NCBI GenBank assembly: GCA_002869385.1
Contig: PKTB01000005.1
Location: 124,001-188,000 of the forward strand
Source of the DNA: Marinilabiliales bacterium
GTDB taxonomy: Bacteria; Bacteroidota; Bacteroidia; Bacteroidales; ML635J-15
Direction of reading: 5' to 3'
Length of the DNA: 64,000 bases
Shown here: piece after piece, positions 27,979-38,678 of the stretch
Numbering within the stretch: the stretch's first letter is position 1
How the letters are laid out: each line of letters begins with the position of its first letter
Position numbers and translations under genes: made by a program
Notes under the pieces: generated by a model
What the model saw: only the letters and a program-made list of their open reading frames with translations
What the model was told of the DNA's origin: nothing
Database searches by the model: none

Positions 27979-27995
27979 GCATGAATATATCATGC
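27979..27995. promoter_or_regulatory. Inverted repeat upstream of the methyltransferase gene
   Basis: GCATGA and TCATGC surround five A/T bases, 17 nt before the start codon. It may be an operator, but no regulator is linked. Confidence 0.35.
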
Positions 27996-28195
27996 TAAAT
28001 TTAATAATAAATTTAATTGAAATCTAATCCAACAAGATTTGTTAGATTAATGAAAGGTAAGAATAACACAAAATGTATTATTCTATTTTTAAACCAGCTC
28101 TGAATTTATTTTAAACATCAAAAAGTTTTAGTAAGTCCAAAGATATAATTTTTTTTTGAAATCAAATTATTACTTTTGAAATTAAATTTAAGTAT

Positions 28196-28378
28196 ATGTT
28201 TAAAGATTACAAGAAGACATTCTATATTGGCATAATTGTAATTGCACTAGGAATAACTTTAACAACTACTTTTTCTGAAGAAACAGGTTCATTAGGAATA
28301 GTAATGATAGCGATTGGGGGATTACTTTTTATTGCTGCTATGAGCAAGAAAAAGAAACAAAAAGATAAGGAGGATTAA
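28196..28378 (+). CDS. Small two-helix membrane protein
   Basis: A 60-residue protein with two hydrophobic segments (FYIGIIVIALGITLTT and SLGIVMIAIGGLLFIAAM) and a Lys-rich tail (KKKKQKDKED) that should face the cytoplasm. The ATG follows an A/T-rich leader that includes a TACTTTTG -7-like element. No family is recognised. Its stop codon overlaps by 4 nt with the stop of the convergent lipoprotein gene. Small membrane proteins of this form are frequent in Bacteroidota and mostly uncharacterised. Confidence 0.7.
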   Translation: MFKDYKKTFYIGIIVIALGITLTTTFSEETGSLGIVMIAIGGLLFIAAMSKKKKQKDKED

Positions 28379-28731
28379 TTCTCCCAAACATTGCCTATAT
28401 GTACTGCATTTTCATAGAAATCCTCTCCGTTTATTATCTGATTACCTGCAATACCTCCAAGATAACCAAGTGTATTACATTCCTCATCAACAACTTCGGA
28501 TGTTAAATCTGCACCACATTTTATTCCGTGGTCGAATACATAAACAACTTCTCCCTGAAAAGTATATTTCTCTACCTGACCATCTTTGCAGGCGTAATTC
28601 TCCTCAAAATCAGAAATCTTATTTATAATACACTCCGGTGTACCTTCGGCAATTTCTTTTTCACAAGAAGTAAAGGTAAAGCCAACAAATGTAATTAAGA
28701 GTACTGTAGTAATAGTAATTAGCTTTTTCAT
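28375..28731 (-). CDS. Small lipoprotein, DUF6970-like
   Basis: The 118-residue product has a lipoprotein signal (VGFTFTSC) and a mature domain with four further cysteines and the run EVVYVFDHGIKCGADLTSEV, followed by CNTLGYLGGIAGNQI. This pattern of TPECI near the start and a terminal Gly-Gly-Ile-x-Gly segment recalls a small Bacteroidota lipoprotein family annotated as DUF6970. That match is from memory. Function is unknown. It converges on the small membrane protein gene with overlapping stop codons. Confidence 0.7.
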   Translation of the reverse strand: MKKLITITTVLLITFVGFTFTSCEKEIAEGTPECIINKISDFEENYACKDGQVEKYTFQGEVVYVFDHGIKCGADLTSEVVDEECNTLGYLGGIAGNQIINGEDFYENAVHIGNVWEN

Positions 28732-28799
28732 AACAAGAAAGTATTGGTTTATTTATAAAACGTAATTCCTGAAGAAAGTTGTGTGTATTTAAGAATTAA

Positions 28800-29558
28800 T
28801 TAGAGTTCAAACATTAGATCAAACCTAAAACTCTCATTTTCTCCCATATGAACATATCCAAGTTGATTATTTAATAATTTGGTTTTCCCAATTTCAAAGT
28901 CTTCAATCTTTTGGTGATGATGCCCGTAAATCCAGTAATCCGGGCCATCGCTGTGAATTAAATCATATAGTTCAACAGCAAAAGCATCGTTTAAAATATC
29001 ATTGCGAAAACGTTCAGGATAGTTTAAATAGGTTGGAATATGATGTGTAAGAACAATCGTTTTTTCGTTTTTAAATTCAGCAAGATTTGTTGTAACAAAC
29101 TAAAGACAGTTTTGATGAACCTCATTAAATATTTTAGCTGTCAACTTCCAACCATTATATTTTATAACACGAAAATCATGCATATTATACTCAATCATAC
29201 CATGGTTCCTATCACGTATTTTTGACCACAATGTTGACATCAAAATCTTTATTCCCGACTCCTCAACAACAATATTATTACCTAATGTAATATTAGACAT
29301 TAGGTTTTCCTCAAAGCTACCTGATTTATGAGCTAAATCAGATTGGTAATATTCGTGATTTCCTGGAACCCAATAAACTTGCCTGAAATTATCTGATAAA
29401 TACTTTAAAAAATCGTAATGTTTGTCCATTTCAGAAAACACAAGAATATCGCCTGCTAACAACAAAACCTCAGCAATAGGTTTTATGGGCCTCTTTTCTA
29501 AAAGCTTTTTATTCTCGCGGAATTCTACGTGTAAATCGGAACAATACTGAAATTTCAT
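28800..29558 (-). CDS. Calcineurin-like metallophosphoesterase, interrupted by in-frame TAG
   Basis: A metal-dependent phosphoesterase of about 252 codons. The metal-binding motifs are in order: CSDLHVEF, LLLAGDIL, VPGNHEYY, LTHHIPTY and YGHHHQ. The ATG at 29558 (MKFQYCSDLH) is preferred to a TTG two codons upstream. TAG at 29100-29102 (HQNCL-stop-FVTTNL) falls between the GNHE and THH motifs in the same frame. GAG (Glu) is the simplest origin. The downstream half carries two metal ligands, so a truncated protein could not be active. The substrate cannot be predicted. Confidence 0.83.
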
Positions 29559-29564
29559 TTGCAA

Positions 29565-29841
29565 ATAATAAGCAGTAAAAATACTAAAATTTACTTAGCT
29601 TTTCTAAAGCCTGTTGAATATCAACTTACTCGAATGCATTTTTTTAAGCCACAGAGTAAGGCAGATTGCACAAATGGTTTTAGATACTTGGCTTATATGC
29701 CGCTGATCAAAACAGATTAACAAAATTGGCTAAACCAAGACTGATGACGAGCCTCAGTCTTTATCAGATCCTACACACTTTAATTGGCACTGATTGACGC
29801 AAACTACACAGATAATTTCCGGTTGGTTAAAATAATTAAAA
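29565..29841. other. Non-coding gap with degenerate repeat-like sequence
   Basis: The 277-nt gap holds an 8-bp hairpin (29737-29761, AAGACTGA with TCAGTCTT) and phrases such as CGCTGATCAAAACAGATTAA and ACTGATTGACGCAAACTACA, which look like decayed copies of an ACGCAGATT-type dispersed repeat. No gene is supported. Confidence 0.4.
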
Positions 29842-30951
29842 CTAATCCCACTCAAAAAAATCGCCGAAAGCAGCAAGTCGCTCTCCTGTAATTGCATCAA
29901 AAATTTGTAAGTATTAAGCATAAGACTCTATCCCATGCATTAATATTCTGTCTTTATAAGTAAATAAAATAACTTCGTTATAATACTCACTGTGTGATGC
30001 ATTTACCTGCTTTACATCTGCTGTCCACATTACTTTCTGATTTAAAATATCATAACAAAACAATGAAGAACCTGTGGAGATTGTGTGATAATTTGCAACA
30101 TATAACAAATTGTTTCTTAAAATAAAACTACATGCCGGATCCGTATATTCTTTAACAATGTTAAATTCTCGACCATCAAGCATTAAAATTTTATATCCCT
30201 TTTCATGATGCTCCGCCAAGCCAATAATATTTTTATCTGACTCATCATATATAAGACCGGATAATGAAATATCATAGTCTGTAGTTACAAAATCGGACTT
30301 TCTAAAAAGAATTGTTTTATCCTTATCACTAAAAAAACTCCCTGAAGAAAAAACTATATAATCATCAGTTTCACCATAAAAATAAAGATATGGGTGATGA
30401 TAATCTGTATTTGGTTCTGGGTGAGTTACAAAAGTATGTTCCAATTCAGTTGAGTCTAAAAGAATTCCATCAGAATCATATTTATAAATTTGATAGTGTG
30501 TTCCGTAAAAGTCCTTTACAAACAATATGACATTGTTGTTTATGGTTGAAAATAACTGAAAATCATAATCATAAACCTCAGGTAAAGGCCTCTTGAGTGG
30601 AATTTCAACCCAAATATGCTCATGATTGTCATCTTTTTTATTCCAGCTAATTTTATATTCTTCCTTATCTTTGTTTTTATAAATTGAACAGGAACACAGA
30701 GGATTAAAGGTTTAACTATAATCTCTATTGTCAAATCTATTTCTAAATTTTGAACAAGTTTGGTACACTTCCTCAATATCAATATTATCAGGAACAATTT
30801 TCATACTATCCAAATCAATATATTTTCCTTGTAAACCATAATATTTAGTACATTCCTCTTTAGGAAAATTATAAACTCCATTTGTTACATATTGTGCTTG
30901 ACTTGTTCCAGTCAAAAACAATACTATTAAAATCGCTAGTAGATTCTTCAT
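29842..30951 (-). CDS. Exported beta-propeller-like protein, interrupted by two in-frame TAA codons
   Basis: A single 369-codon frame begins with a signal peptide (MKNLLAILIVLFLTGTSQAQ). The mature part has repeated strand units resembling PQQ-like or six-bladed propeller blades (IYKYDSDGILLDSTELEHTF, LFCYDILNQKVMWTADVKQ, LQIFDAITGERLAAFGDFF). TAA codons at 30712-30714 (NRDYS-stop-TFNPL) and 29914-29916 (GIESYA-stop-YLQIFDA) interrupt it without a frame change, and the text after each stop continues the propeller pattern. The true end is the TAG at 29842-29844. Function unknown. Confidence 0.68.
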
Positions 30952-31040
30952 TTTATTTTTATTTAAATACTATAGAACAGATTCAGCTTCCCAAAATATT
31001 CAATAAAGCTAATTATAATTCTTAAAAATAATTTAAAATA

Positions 31041-31072
31041 TTTGCATCAAAATAAATAAAACCTTATCTTTG
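31041..31072 (+). promoter_or_regulatory. Promoter of the P-type ATPase gene
   Basis: TTTG at 31041-31044, exactly 20 nt, then TATCTTTG at 31065-31072. The TTG codon at 31070 that could extend the frame lies inside the -7 element, so translation must start downstream, at 31109. Confidence 0.78.
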
Positions 31073-31108
31073 ACCAAACGTTCAGTCATAAAAACTGTTA
31101 TACTATTA

Positions 31109-33985
31109 ATGGAAAACAAAAGACATCATATAGGGTTAAGAAATGAGGAGGTATTGTCGAGTCGTAACAAACATGGCAACAACTTGTTAACACCTCCTGA
31201 GAAAACTCCTATATGGAAGCTATTTTTAGAGAAATTTGACGACCCAATAATAAAAATTCTACTTATTGCAGCTCTACTTTCACTTGGAATAGGATTTATT
31301 CATAACGATTTTATTGAAACTATTGGAATATTTGCAGCAATTATTTTAGCTACAGGTGTAGCATTTTGGTTTGAGTATGATGCAGACAAAAAATTTGATA
31401 TCTTAAATCAGGTTGGAGACGAAGCTGCTGTTAAGGTTATTCGAAACAATCAAATAACAGAAATTCCAAAAAAAGATGTTGTTGTAGGTGATATCGTCAT
31501 AGTAAACACAGGGGATGAAATTCCTGCAGATGGAATACTATTGGAAGCTATTTCATTAAGTATAGATGAATCCAGTTTAACAGGGGAGCCTTCAATAAAA
31601 AAAACTACTCAACCAGAACATTTTAATCACGAGGCAACTTACCCATCAAATCATGTTTTACGCAGCACTAAAGTACTGGAAGGAAATGGAATTCTAAAAG
31701 TCACAAATGTTGGTGATAATACAGAATATGGGAAAGTAGCGAAAAGTAGTGGTGAAGAAACTCAGGAAGAAACTCCATTAAATAAACAATTGGATAAACT
31801 GGCAAAGTTTATTGGTATTATAGGTTTTATAATTGCCGATTTAACTTTTTTGGGCTTGTTCCTTAAAGACATATTCTTAGGAAACCTTTCATTTACTACC
31901 GCTCAATACCTAACTACCATATCTCTTTTAATAAGTGTTTTGATAATGATAGGTAAAGTTTGGATAACTATTATTTATGATGTGTTAAGCGTTATTAAAG
32001 AAGATATCAGGCAACCCAAAATCTTAAGCAAATCTTGGTTATTTTGGTTCTTAAGCGGTACATTCGTGATGATAATTCTTTCAGGCATCATTTTTATTGC
32101 AGGTTTTAATCCTATTGAGAGTGAATCATGGATTGACATCGACTCTGCCTATCGTATTTTACAATACTTTATGGTAGCAGTTACTCTAATTGTTGTTACT
32201 GTCCCTGAAGGACTTCCAATGAGTGTCACATTAAGTCTTGCTCTAAGCATGCGTAGGATGCTAAAGTCTAACAATCTGGTTAGAAAAATGCATGCAACAG
32301 AAACAATGGGTGCTACAACAGTTATATGTACCGATAAGACAGGAACTCTTACTCAAAATCAAATGAGTGTTTATGAGACCTCATTTGCAAACATGACCAG
32401 TCAAAAAGTTTCGGATAATGAAATTGGACAATTAATCCGAGAAAGTATTGCTGTAAACTCAACAGCTCACCTTGATAAAACTGATTCAAAAAAAATTAAA
32501 ACAATTGGAAATCCTACAGAATCGGCTTTGCTCTTATGGTTGGAACAACAGAACATTGATTATCTCAAACTACGTGAAGAGAATGATTTAATTGATCAGC
32601 TTAGCTTTTCTACGGAAAAGAAGTATATGGCAAGTATCATTTTCAGCGAAAAGTTACAGAAAAAAATACTTTATGTCAAGGGAGCTCCGGAGATAATACT
32701 TTAAAACAGTAAGTTCTTTCATGTTGAGTCTGGAACAACTGGAATACACGAACACCTTAGTTCTATTAAAGACAAATTAACATCCTACCAGGAAAAAGCC
32801 ATGAGAACTTTGGGTTTTGCTTACGAGGTTCTTGAAGATGAAAATGAAAGGTTTGTTGATGGTAAATTAGCAAATCATAATCTTACATATCTGGGAATTG
32901 TAGCAATATCAGATCCTGTAAGACCTGATGTCCCTGAGGCTGTTCAGTCTTGTTTAGATGCAGGAATTAATGTGAAAATAGTAACCGGAGACACTCCGGG
33001 AACAGCAAAAGAAATTGGTCGTCAAATTGGTATTTTTGATACCAGAATTGAAGACAATGAAATTCTTACAGGTCAAGAGTTTGAAGAGATGTCTGACGAA
33101 GTAGTCATTAAAAATCTTAAAAACTTACATATTTTATGCAGAGCAAGACCAACAGACAAACAACGTCTTGTACAACTTCTGCAGCAATCGGGAGAAATTG
33201 TTGCTGTCACAGGTGACGGAACTAACGATGCGCCAGCTTTAAATCATGCACATGTTGGTCTTTCGATGGGTTCCGGCACATCAATAGCGAAAGAGGCAAG
33301 TGATATTACAATAATTGACGACTCATTTAAAAGCATTACAACAGCAGTTATGTGGGGCAGATCTCTGTACGAGAACATTCAAAAGTTTATAATATTCCAG
33401 CTTACAATTAACGTAACAGCAATGATTATTGTGTTGATTGGTTCTCTCTTAGGACACGATCTGCCTCTTACTGTTACACAAATGCTTTGGGTAAACCTAA
33501 TTATGGACACTTTTGCTGCAGGAGCACTGGCGTCACTACCACCAAATAATAAAGTAATGCAAGAAAAGCAAAGAGATAACAATAGCTTTATCATTTCAAA
33601 GAAAATGAGAAACAATATTCTTTTTATGGGTCTAATGTTTACCGGCCTACTATTCTTCATGCTTAACTACCTAAAAGATAGCAGTGGTGATATCTCAGAA
33701 TATAACTTAACAATATTTTTTACAACTTTTGTAATGCTGCAATTTTGGAATATGTTTAATGTAAAAGCCTTTACATCAGGAGAATCAGCATTTAGAAATA
33801 TGAAAAACAGCAAAGGTTTTATTTCTGTTTTGTTTATAATACTTATTGGCCAAGTACTAATAGTTCAGTTTGGTGGTGACGTTTTTAGAACTGTCCCATT
33901 AAATATTGTTGATTGGTTAATTATTGTTGGCGCCAGTTCCTTTGTTCTATGGCTTGGGGAAATTAAGAGGATTATCTGGAAATAG
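31109..33985 (+). CDS. Calcium-type P-type ATPase, interrupted by in-frame TAA
   Basis: A cation pump of the IIB (PMCA-like) or IIA group with 958 codons. Visible are the N-terminal segment NNLLTPPEKTPIWKLFLEKF, the actuator SSLTGEPSIKK, the membrane PEGLPMSV motif, the phosphorylation site ICTDKTGTLTQNQ (Asp409), KGAPEIIL in the nucleotide-binding domain and VTGDGTNDAPALN in the hinge. The TAA at 32702-32704 follows KGAPEIIL directly, and the frame continues NSKFFHVESGTTG. Glu or Ser is likely there. The protein should export Ca2+ across the inner membrane. Both halves are needed for activity. Confidence 0.9.
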
Positions 33986-34002
33986 AACAATTTGAACACC
34001 TC

Positions 34003-34030
34003 ACAGTTTATTTAATATATTAAATACTGT
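34003..34030. terminator. A/T-rich hairpin after the P-type ATPase gene
   Basis: ACAGT..ATTTAAT pairs with ATTAAATACTGT apart from a 2-nt bulge, 18 nt after the stop. There is no T-run, so termination is only a guess. Confidence 0.4.
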
Positions 34031-34074
34031 CAAGTAAAAGTCGCAAGACTAACTTGATTCAAATTGTTACATCT

Positions 34075-36162
34075 ATGTCAAAAATTACTTATATAATCAC
34101 TATATTGCTGATAATACCACTATTAAGTTTATCGCAAAGTTGGACTAATTATAATTCCGGCTATAAAAAACATTATTCACTAGCAATGACAGACAGTCTG
34201 ATTTTTGTTGGTGGAGAGCAAATTATTAACGTTTACAATTATGATGGTACACATAAGCTAACAAAGCTAACAGACGGCTCCAACTACTCTTCATGTATAG
34301 ATAAAAACTGAGTTATTTCATTCAACAATAAGTATGATATTTTGCAGTTTGATGGTCAACAATGGAAAAAAATTAGACCTAGCATTCCAGATAATTTCGA
34401 ATGTACCTCAGTTGCATGCGATAATGATAATAATCTGTGGGCAACATTTGCAAATACACAGGAAAACTCAGCGTTTATCTCGAAATTTGATGGATATGAA
34501 TGGACAAACATAAATAGTTTTGCTGATTCCATATCATTAACATTTGCTAATGAAATAGTTATTGACACCAATAATGTTGTTTATGCAGGTATTACTGTTA
34601 TTGGGAATGGATGGACTCATGGTGTTGCAAGAATTGATCAAAATGACACCACGATATTTCACAATTGGAACTCAAACTGTTCAATAGGATTCAGAGTATC
34701 ATCACATCTCGATTGGAGAAATCATGTATGGTTTGGAGGGAATCAAAACGAACTTATTAGATTTGATGGTACAGAATGGCACAATGAAGGTGACGATCCA
34801 ATTCTTGTCGGCAAATCATTCTCCTCAATCTATTTGGATGAAAACGATGATTTATGGCTAGGGTCATCAAATGCTCTATATGTTCAAAGTGATGGTGTGT
34901 GGAGTGTATATACAGAAAATAACAATCTGCTTTTCGATTATATTTGGGATATAAAACCAGACTCTAACAAGAATATTTGGTTAGCAGCTAGCCCAAATCT
35001 AAACCATAGTGTAAGTAATCAGAAAAATGGGAATTTAACAAAATTCGACAGTAATAGTTTTTCTCATTATCAGCCTAACACATTAAAAGGAGAATCTCAA
35101 AAAGTTATGTTCAAAGATGATGAAGTTTGGGTGCTCGGAAACTATGGTTTTTCGATTTTAAAAGACGGGAATTGGTATATAAATGATATTAATGCATCTA
35201 TACCATATGAAGAGATAATTGATTTTACGATTGATTATTACGACAATGTCTGGATGATATCCAAAAACGCTTTATATAAGCTAAAAAGCAATAACACTCT
35301 AGAACAGTTTACCACAATTCAGGGAATTACATTTCAGGATAATACAAGCATTAGCAGTTATATAGATAACATATGGATTAGCTCAACTCCATATATTTTA
35401 AAATATGATGGAGGCTTTTGGTCAACAGCAAATATTGAGGAATCCTTATCTCCTTCTTTAAACACTATAGTCCCAACAAACGATGTTACAATTTACACCG
35501 GATCAACTGAAGGGGCTATCAGAATTGGCTGTTGCTCAATAACAATATATACTGAAGAAAATTGTCTTGTGGACAACAATGTTAATGATATTACACTTGA
35601 AGGTTATAAAGTTTGGTTTGCAACTGCAGGAGGTTTATCAGAATTTGATGGAACTGATTATATAAATTATGTCCAAGATTCTGCAGATTTCGACAATTAC
35701 AATAAATATTCTTCGATTCATATTGATAAGAATGAGCATAAATGGGTCGGATCTCTAATGTGCTTATATAAATTTGATAATTATAATTTCCATTTTCTTC
35801 AGCCTAACGGAATAGATGAACCAATCAATTATATCACAGAAGACAATGAAAACAACTTATGGGTAGCAGGCAAATATGGTTTATCGAAGTACACTTTTGC
35901 ACCTACCGACATTCAATTTCCTGAAAATGAGATTAATGAATTCAGCATTTTCCCAAATCCAACTTAAGGACAACTATATATTGCAATTGAAAACCACATG
36001 CAGAATGACATTGCAGAAATATACAGTATAGATGGCAAGCTTGTTTATAGTCAAGCAATACAAAATGGTTTAAACAATATTAATACGAATTCTTTTATAA
36101 GTGGCATTTACATTTTACGCTTAAAAAATTCAGGAAAATCAAAACAATTTATTGTTGAATAG
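34075..36162 (+). CDS. Secreted two-component-regulator-type propeller protein with T9SS domain, interrupted by TGA and TAA
   Basis: The start at 34075 (MSKITYIITILLIIPLLSLS) gives a signal peptide. The body is a row of propeller blades of the ligand-sensor type (NLWATFANTQENSAFISKFD, DLWLGSSNALYVQSDGVWSV, NVWMISKNALYKLKSNNTLE, VWFATAGGLSEFDGTDYINY), but there is no kinase domain. The end is a T9SS sorting domain (FSIFPNPT..GQLYIAIEN, then GIYILRLKNSGKSKQFIVE). TGA at 34309-34311 (IDKN-stop-VISFN, Gly expected) and TAA at 35965-35967 (FPNPT-stop-GQLYI, Ser or Lys expected) interrupt one frame of 696 codons. Confidence 0.8.
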
Positions 36163-36648
36163 GATAATCACCTTCCCGCTTCTACGAAACCCGTGCAAAT
36201 ACAATTAAAACAACATTTTCTCGGAATGGTTTGTTTTTTACCCAATTTACAAATTTTGATTTAGGATTTTTGCAAATTTCAGAATAAATTATCGTTGAAG
36301 AAACTGCATACTTGTAAGTATATCATTAAATATTCTCTACATTTATTTAGCATGCTTACGCACAATCAAGTAAAAGATATAAAATGTAAGATATTGAAGT
36401 TAAGTTTCCACTATAAACCAATAAAATGGTTAATAATTACTATTGCTAACTCTTTAGGCAAAGTGAAAACAAAAGGGTTATTTGGAAGTAAACCCATAAT
36501 ATGTTTTCAATTTCGTATCATTATATCATTGCCTTGTCGATATTTTTAGTACATTTGTTTGTTTTTAGCTAATAAAACGTTTTTTTCTAAACAATATTAT
36601 CATTTCTCTGTTTTAGTAATAGTTCTCATTTAAGAATCTTTACGAACA
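36163..36648. other. 486-nt A/T-rich gap upstream of perR
   Basis: Apart from the candidate perR promoter I see no structured element. A TTG-initiated 84-codon plus-strand frame (36295-36549) has no signal, domain or start context and is treated as non-coding. Confidence 0.5.
36529..36557 (+). promoter_or_regulatory. Candidate promoter for perR-peroxiredoxin
   Basis: TTG at 36529-36531, 18 nt, then TACATTTG at 36550-36557. Reasonable Bacteroidota match, giving a leader of about 85 nt before perR. Confidence 0.5.
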
Positions 36649-37071
36649 ATGGATACATTAAAAATAAATATTACGGAAGAAATAAAAAATAAGGGTTTAA
36701 AATTAACATCTCAGAGAATAGAAGTTCTCAAGGCTATTTATGATTTAGAAAACCACCCTTCGACCGAGGAGATTATAAAATATGTACAGGAAAACAATCC
36801 TGCTATTTCTCAAGGTACGATCTATAAAACTCTTGAGACATTTGTAGAAAATAAAATAATCAGTAAAGTTGAAACTTCAGGTGGTGTTTTCAGATATGAT
36901 GGAATAACCAAAATGCATCACCATTTACAAGAAGAAGGTTCTCCAAGAATTGACGATTATTATGATGAAGAGCTAAACAATTTGCTTATAGATTATTTCT
37001 CAAAAAAGGATATTCCAGGATTTGAAGTACATGATATTAAATTACACATAAAAGGTAAATTCAAAAAATAA
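36649..37071 (+). CDS. Fur/PerR-family metalloregulator
   Basis: The 140-residue protein has the Fur-family winged helix (LKLTSQRIEVLKAIYDLENH, HPSTEEIIKYVQ, ISQGTIYKTLETFVE) and a regulatory metal site with RYDG and KMHHHL. The usual CxxC structural zinc pairs are absent, as in many Bacteroidota homologues. It lies 33 nt upstream of a peroxiredoxin gene on the same strand, so a peroxide-sensing PerR role is more likely than iron control. The assignment to PerR rests on this context and the metal-site His/Asp, because the sequence alone does not separate the subfamilies cleanly. Confidence 0.85.
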   Translation: MDTLKINITEEIKNKGLKLTSQRIEVLKAIYDLENHPSTEEIIKYVQENNPAISQGTIYKTLETFVENKIISKVETSGGVFRYDGITKMHHHLQEEGSPRIDDYYDEELNNLLIDYFSKKDIPGFEVHDIKLHIKGKFKK

Positions 37072-37104
37072 AAAATAATATTAACAATTAAAAACTTAAT
37101 TAAA

Positions 37105-37815
37105 ATGGAAGAAAACAACAATGAAGTAATTGCGATGCCACGCATTAACGAAAGAGCACCAGAATTTAAAGCTGTAACGACACAAGGTGAAATTCATTTC
37201 CCAAATGATTATGAGGGAAGCTGGACAATTTTATTTAGTCACCCTGCTGATTTTACACCAGTTTGCACATCTGAATTTATGACTTTTGCAAATCTTGAAG
37301 ACAAATTTGCTGAAGCAAACTGTAAGCTTGTAGGTTTATAAGTAGATGGTCTTTATAGCCATATTGCATGGTTACGTACAATCAAAGAAAAAATTGAATA
37401 CAAAGGAATGAAAGATATTGAAGTTAAGTTTCCGCTTATCGAAGATATCACAATGAACGTAGCTAAGAAATATGGAATGATACAACCAGGTGAAAGTGAT
37501 ACAAAAGCTGTAAGAGCCGTATTTTTTGTAGACCCAAAAGGTATGATTCGTGCAATGATATATTACCCACTAAGCCTAGGTAGAAACTTTGACGAACTTT
37601 ATAGAGCTTTAATTGCTATGCAAACAGCTGATGAATTTGGCATTGCTACTCCTGCTGACTGGGAACCAGGTGATGATGTAATTATTGGCCCTGCAGGATC
37701 TTGTGGAACAGCAAAAGAAAGAATGGAAGATTCTGAAATAGATTGTAAAGACTGGTTCTTCTGTACTAAGAAATTAGACAAAGAAAAAGTTCTGAAAGCA
37801 GTTCTAAAGAAGTAA
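37105..37815 (+). CDS. Peroxiredoxin (Prx6-like), interrupted by in-frame TAA
   Basis: A thiol peroxidase of the long 1-Cys/Prx6-like type, 236 codons. The catalytic Cys54 lies in SHPADFTPVCTSEF with the conserved Thr51 and Pro47, and the C-terminal arm includes GPAGSCGTAKERME and DWFFCTKKL. TAA at 37339-37341 (codon 79) is in NCKLVGL-stop-VDGLYSHIAWL, a motif in which Ser is nearly invariant (GLSVDG), so TCA to TAA is the obvious origin. The rest is intact. It probably detoxifies H2O2 and alkyl peroxides under control of the upstream PerR-like gene. Confidence 0.92.
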
Positions 37816-37831
37816 TAAAGTGAATAAAAAC

Positions 37832-37860
37832 AAAAAGCGCACATTAGAGTGCGCTTTTTT
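37832..37860. terminator. Bidirectional terminator between the peroxiredoxin gene and its convergent neighbour
   Basis: An A-run, GCGCAC, a 6-nt loop, GTGCGC and a T-run make a symmetrical Rho-independent terminator usable on both strands. The minus-strand gene stop is at its right edge. Confidence 0.85.
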
Positions 37861-38672
37861 TATTTAATATCATCTAAAAAGTCTTTAAACCCATCATTTA
37901 TTTTGTACAAAGTATGGTCAATAGATGCATTTACACCAAATAAACATGATTGCACATTATTTGATATTGCATGAACTTTTTTATTATCAAATGTAAAAAT
38001 AATTTCACATCCCTCGTAACCTTCTAATTCGACATGATAATATCTGTACGTATCTCCTTTCTTCATGGCAACTCCTTCTGCTTGAGCCAAATGTACTGGT
38101 TGTCCCATTGACATAACAATTTTAAATTCCAAATCGCCATTTTCTGTTTCTTTAAATATTGCTGTTCCTCCATTAAATCCAAGATCATAGTACAGGTTTT
38201 CATTTGTTGCAAAATATGAGTCAACATAATACTGGCCAATCTTATATGTACCTGAAATATCATCAGAGCAATTGAAATTCATATCTTCCAGACTCTGAAC
38301 TTCAAGTAAGTCAAGCTCACCTGATTTATAATATAAATTAACGTCATAAGCCTCCTTTTCATTCTTCCACCAACCAATAAGACTATCCTCCATAATATCA
38401 AGATAAAATGTACCTGTATGATCCTCATTCCAAAACTCTTCTAATACAAGCACCTCATTATTATAGTTTTTTCCTTTTAGATCGATAAAACTCTCCTGGC
38501 TTAAATATCTGTATCTACCATAGATGTCGCCTGTATCAAATTTTGTTGAATCAATCCACATGTCAATATAATATCCTCCGACATAACCTGTTAGTCTAAG
38601 TTCATCTGAAAAAGAATACAAGCTGCAGACTAATAATATCGAAGTAAATAATATATGTTTAATATTTTTCAT
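37860..38672 (-). CDS. Exported protein, tandem paralogue 1, function unknown
   Basis: The 270-residue protein has a signal peptide (MKNIKHILFTSILLVCSLYS) and two similar beta-rich parts. It aligns with the adjacent upstream gene across its length: both share VGGYYIDMWIDS-like first strands, YRYLSQES/YRYLSQKN, GTFYLDIM/GTFYLEMQ, CSDDISGTY/CSDKISGEY and the C-terminal LGFNGGTAIF..CEIIFTFDNKKV pattern. The fold looks like a periplasmic beta-barrel or a lysozyme-inhibitor-like domain, but I cannot assign a function. The gap between the two genes is 6 nt, so they are one operon. Confidence 0.72.
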   Translation of the reverse strand: MKNIKHILFTSILLVCSLYSFSDELRLTGYVGGYYIDMWIDSTKFDTGDIYGRYRYLSQESFIDLKGKNYNNEVLVLEEFWNEDHTGTFYLDIMEDSLIGWWKNEKEAYDVNLYYKSGELDLLEVQSLEDMNFNCSDDISGTYKIGQYYVDSYFATNENLYYDLGFNGGTAIFKETENGDLEFKIVMSMGQPVHLAQAEGVAMKKGDTYRYYHVELEGYEGCEIIFTFDNKKVHAISNNVQSCLFGVNASIDHTLYKINDGFKDFLDDIK

Positions 38673-38678
38673 CAGTGA

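Noticed and set aside
31070..31108. Upstream TTG start for the P-type ATPase
   Set aside because: The codon overlaps the -7 promoter element, so it would lie at or before the transcription start.
36295..36549. 84-residue plus-strand open frame
   Set aside because: TTG start without context, no domain or signal, and unsupported amino-acid pattern in A/T-rich DNA.
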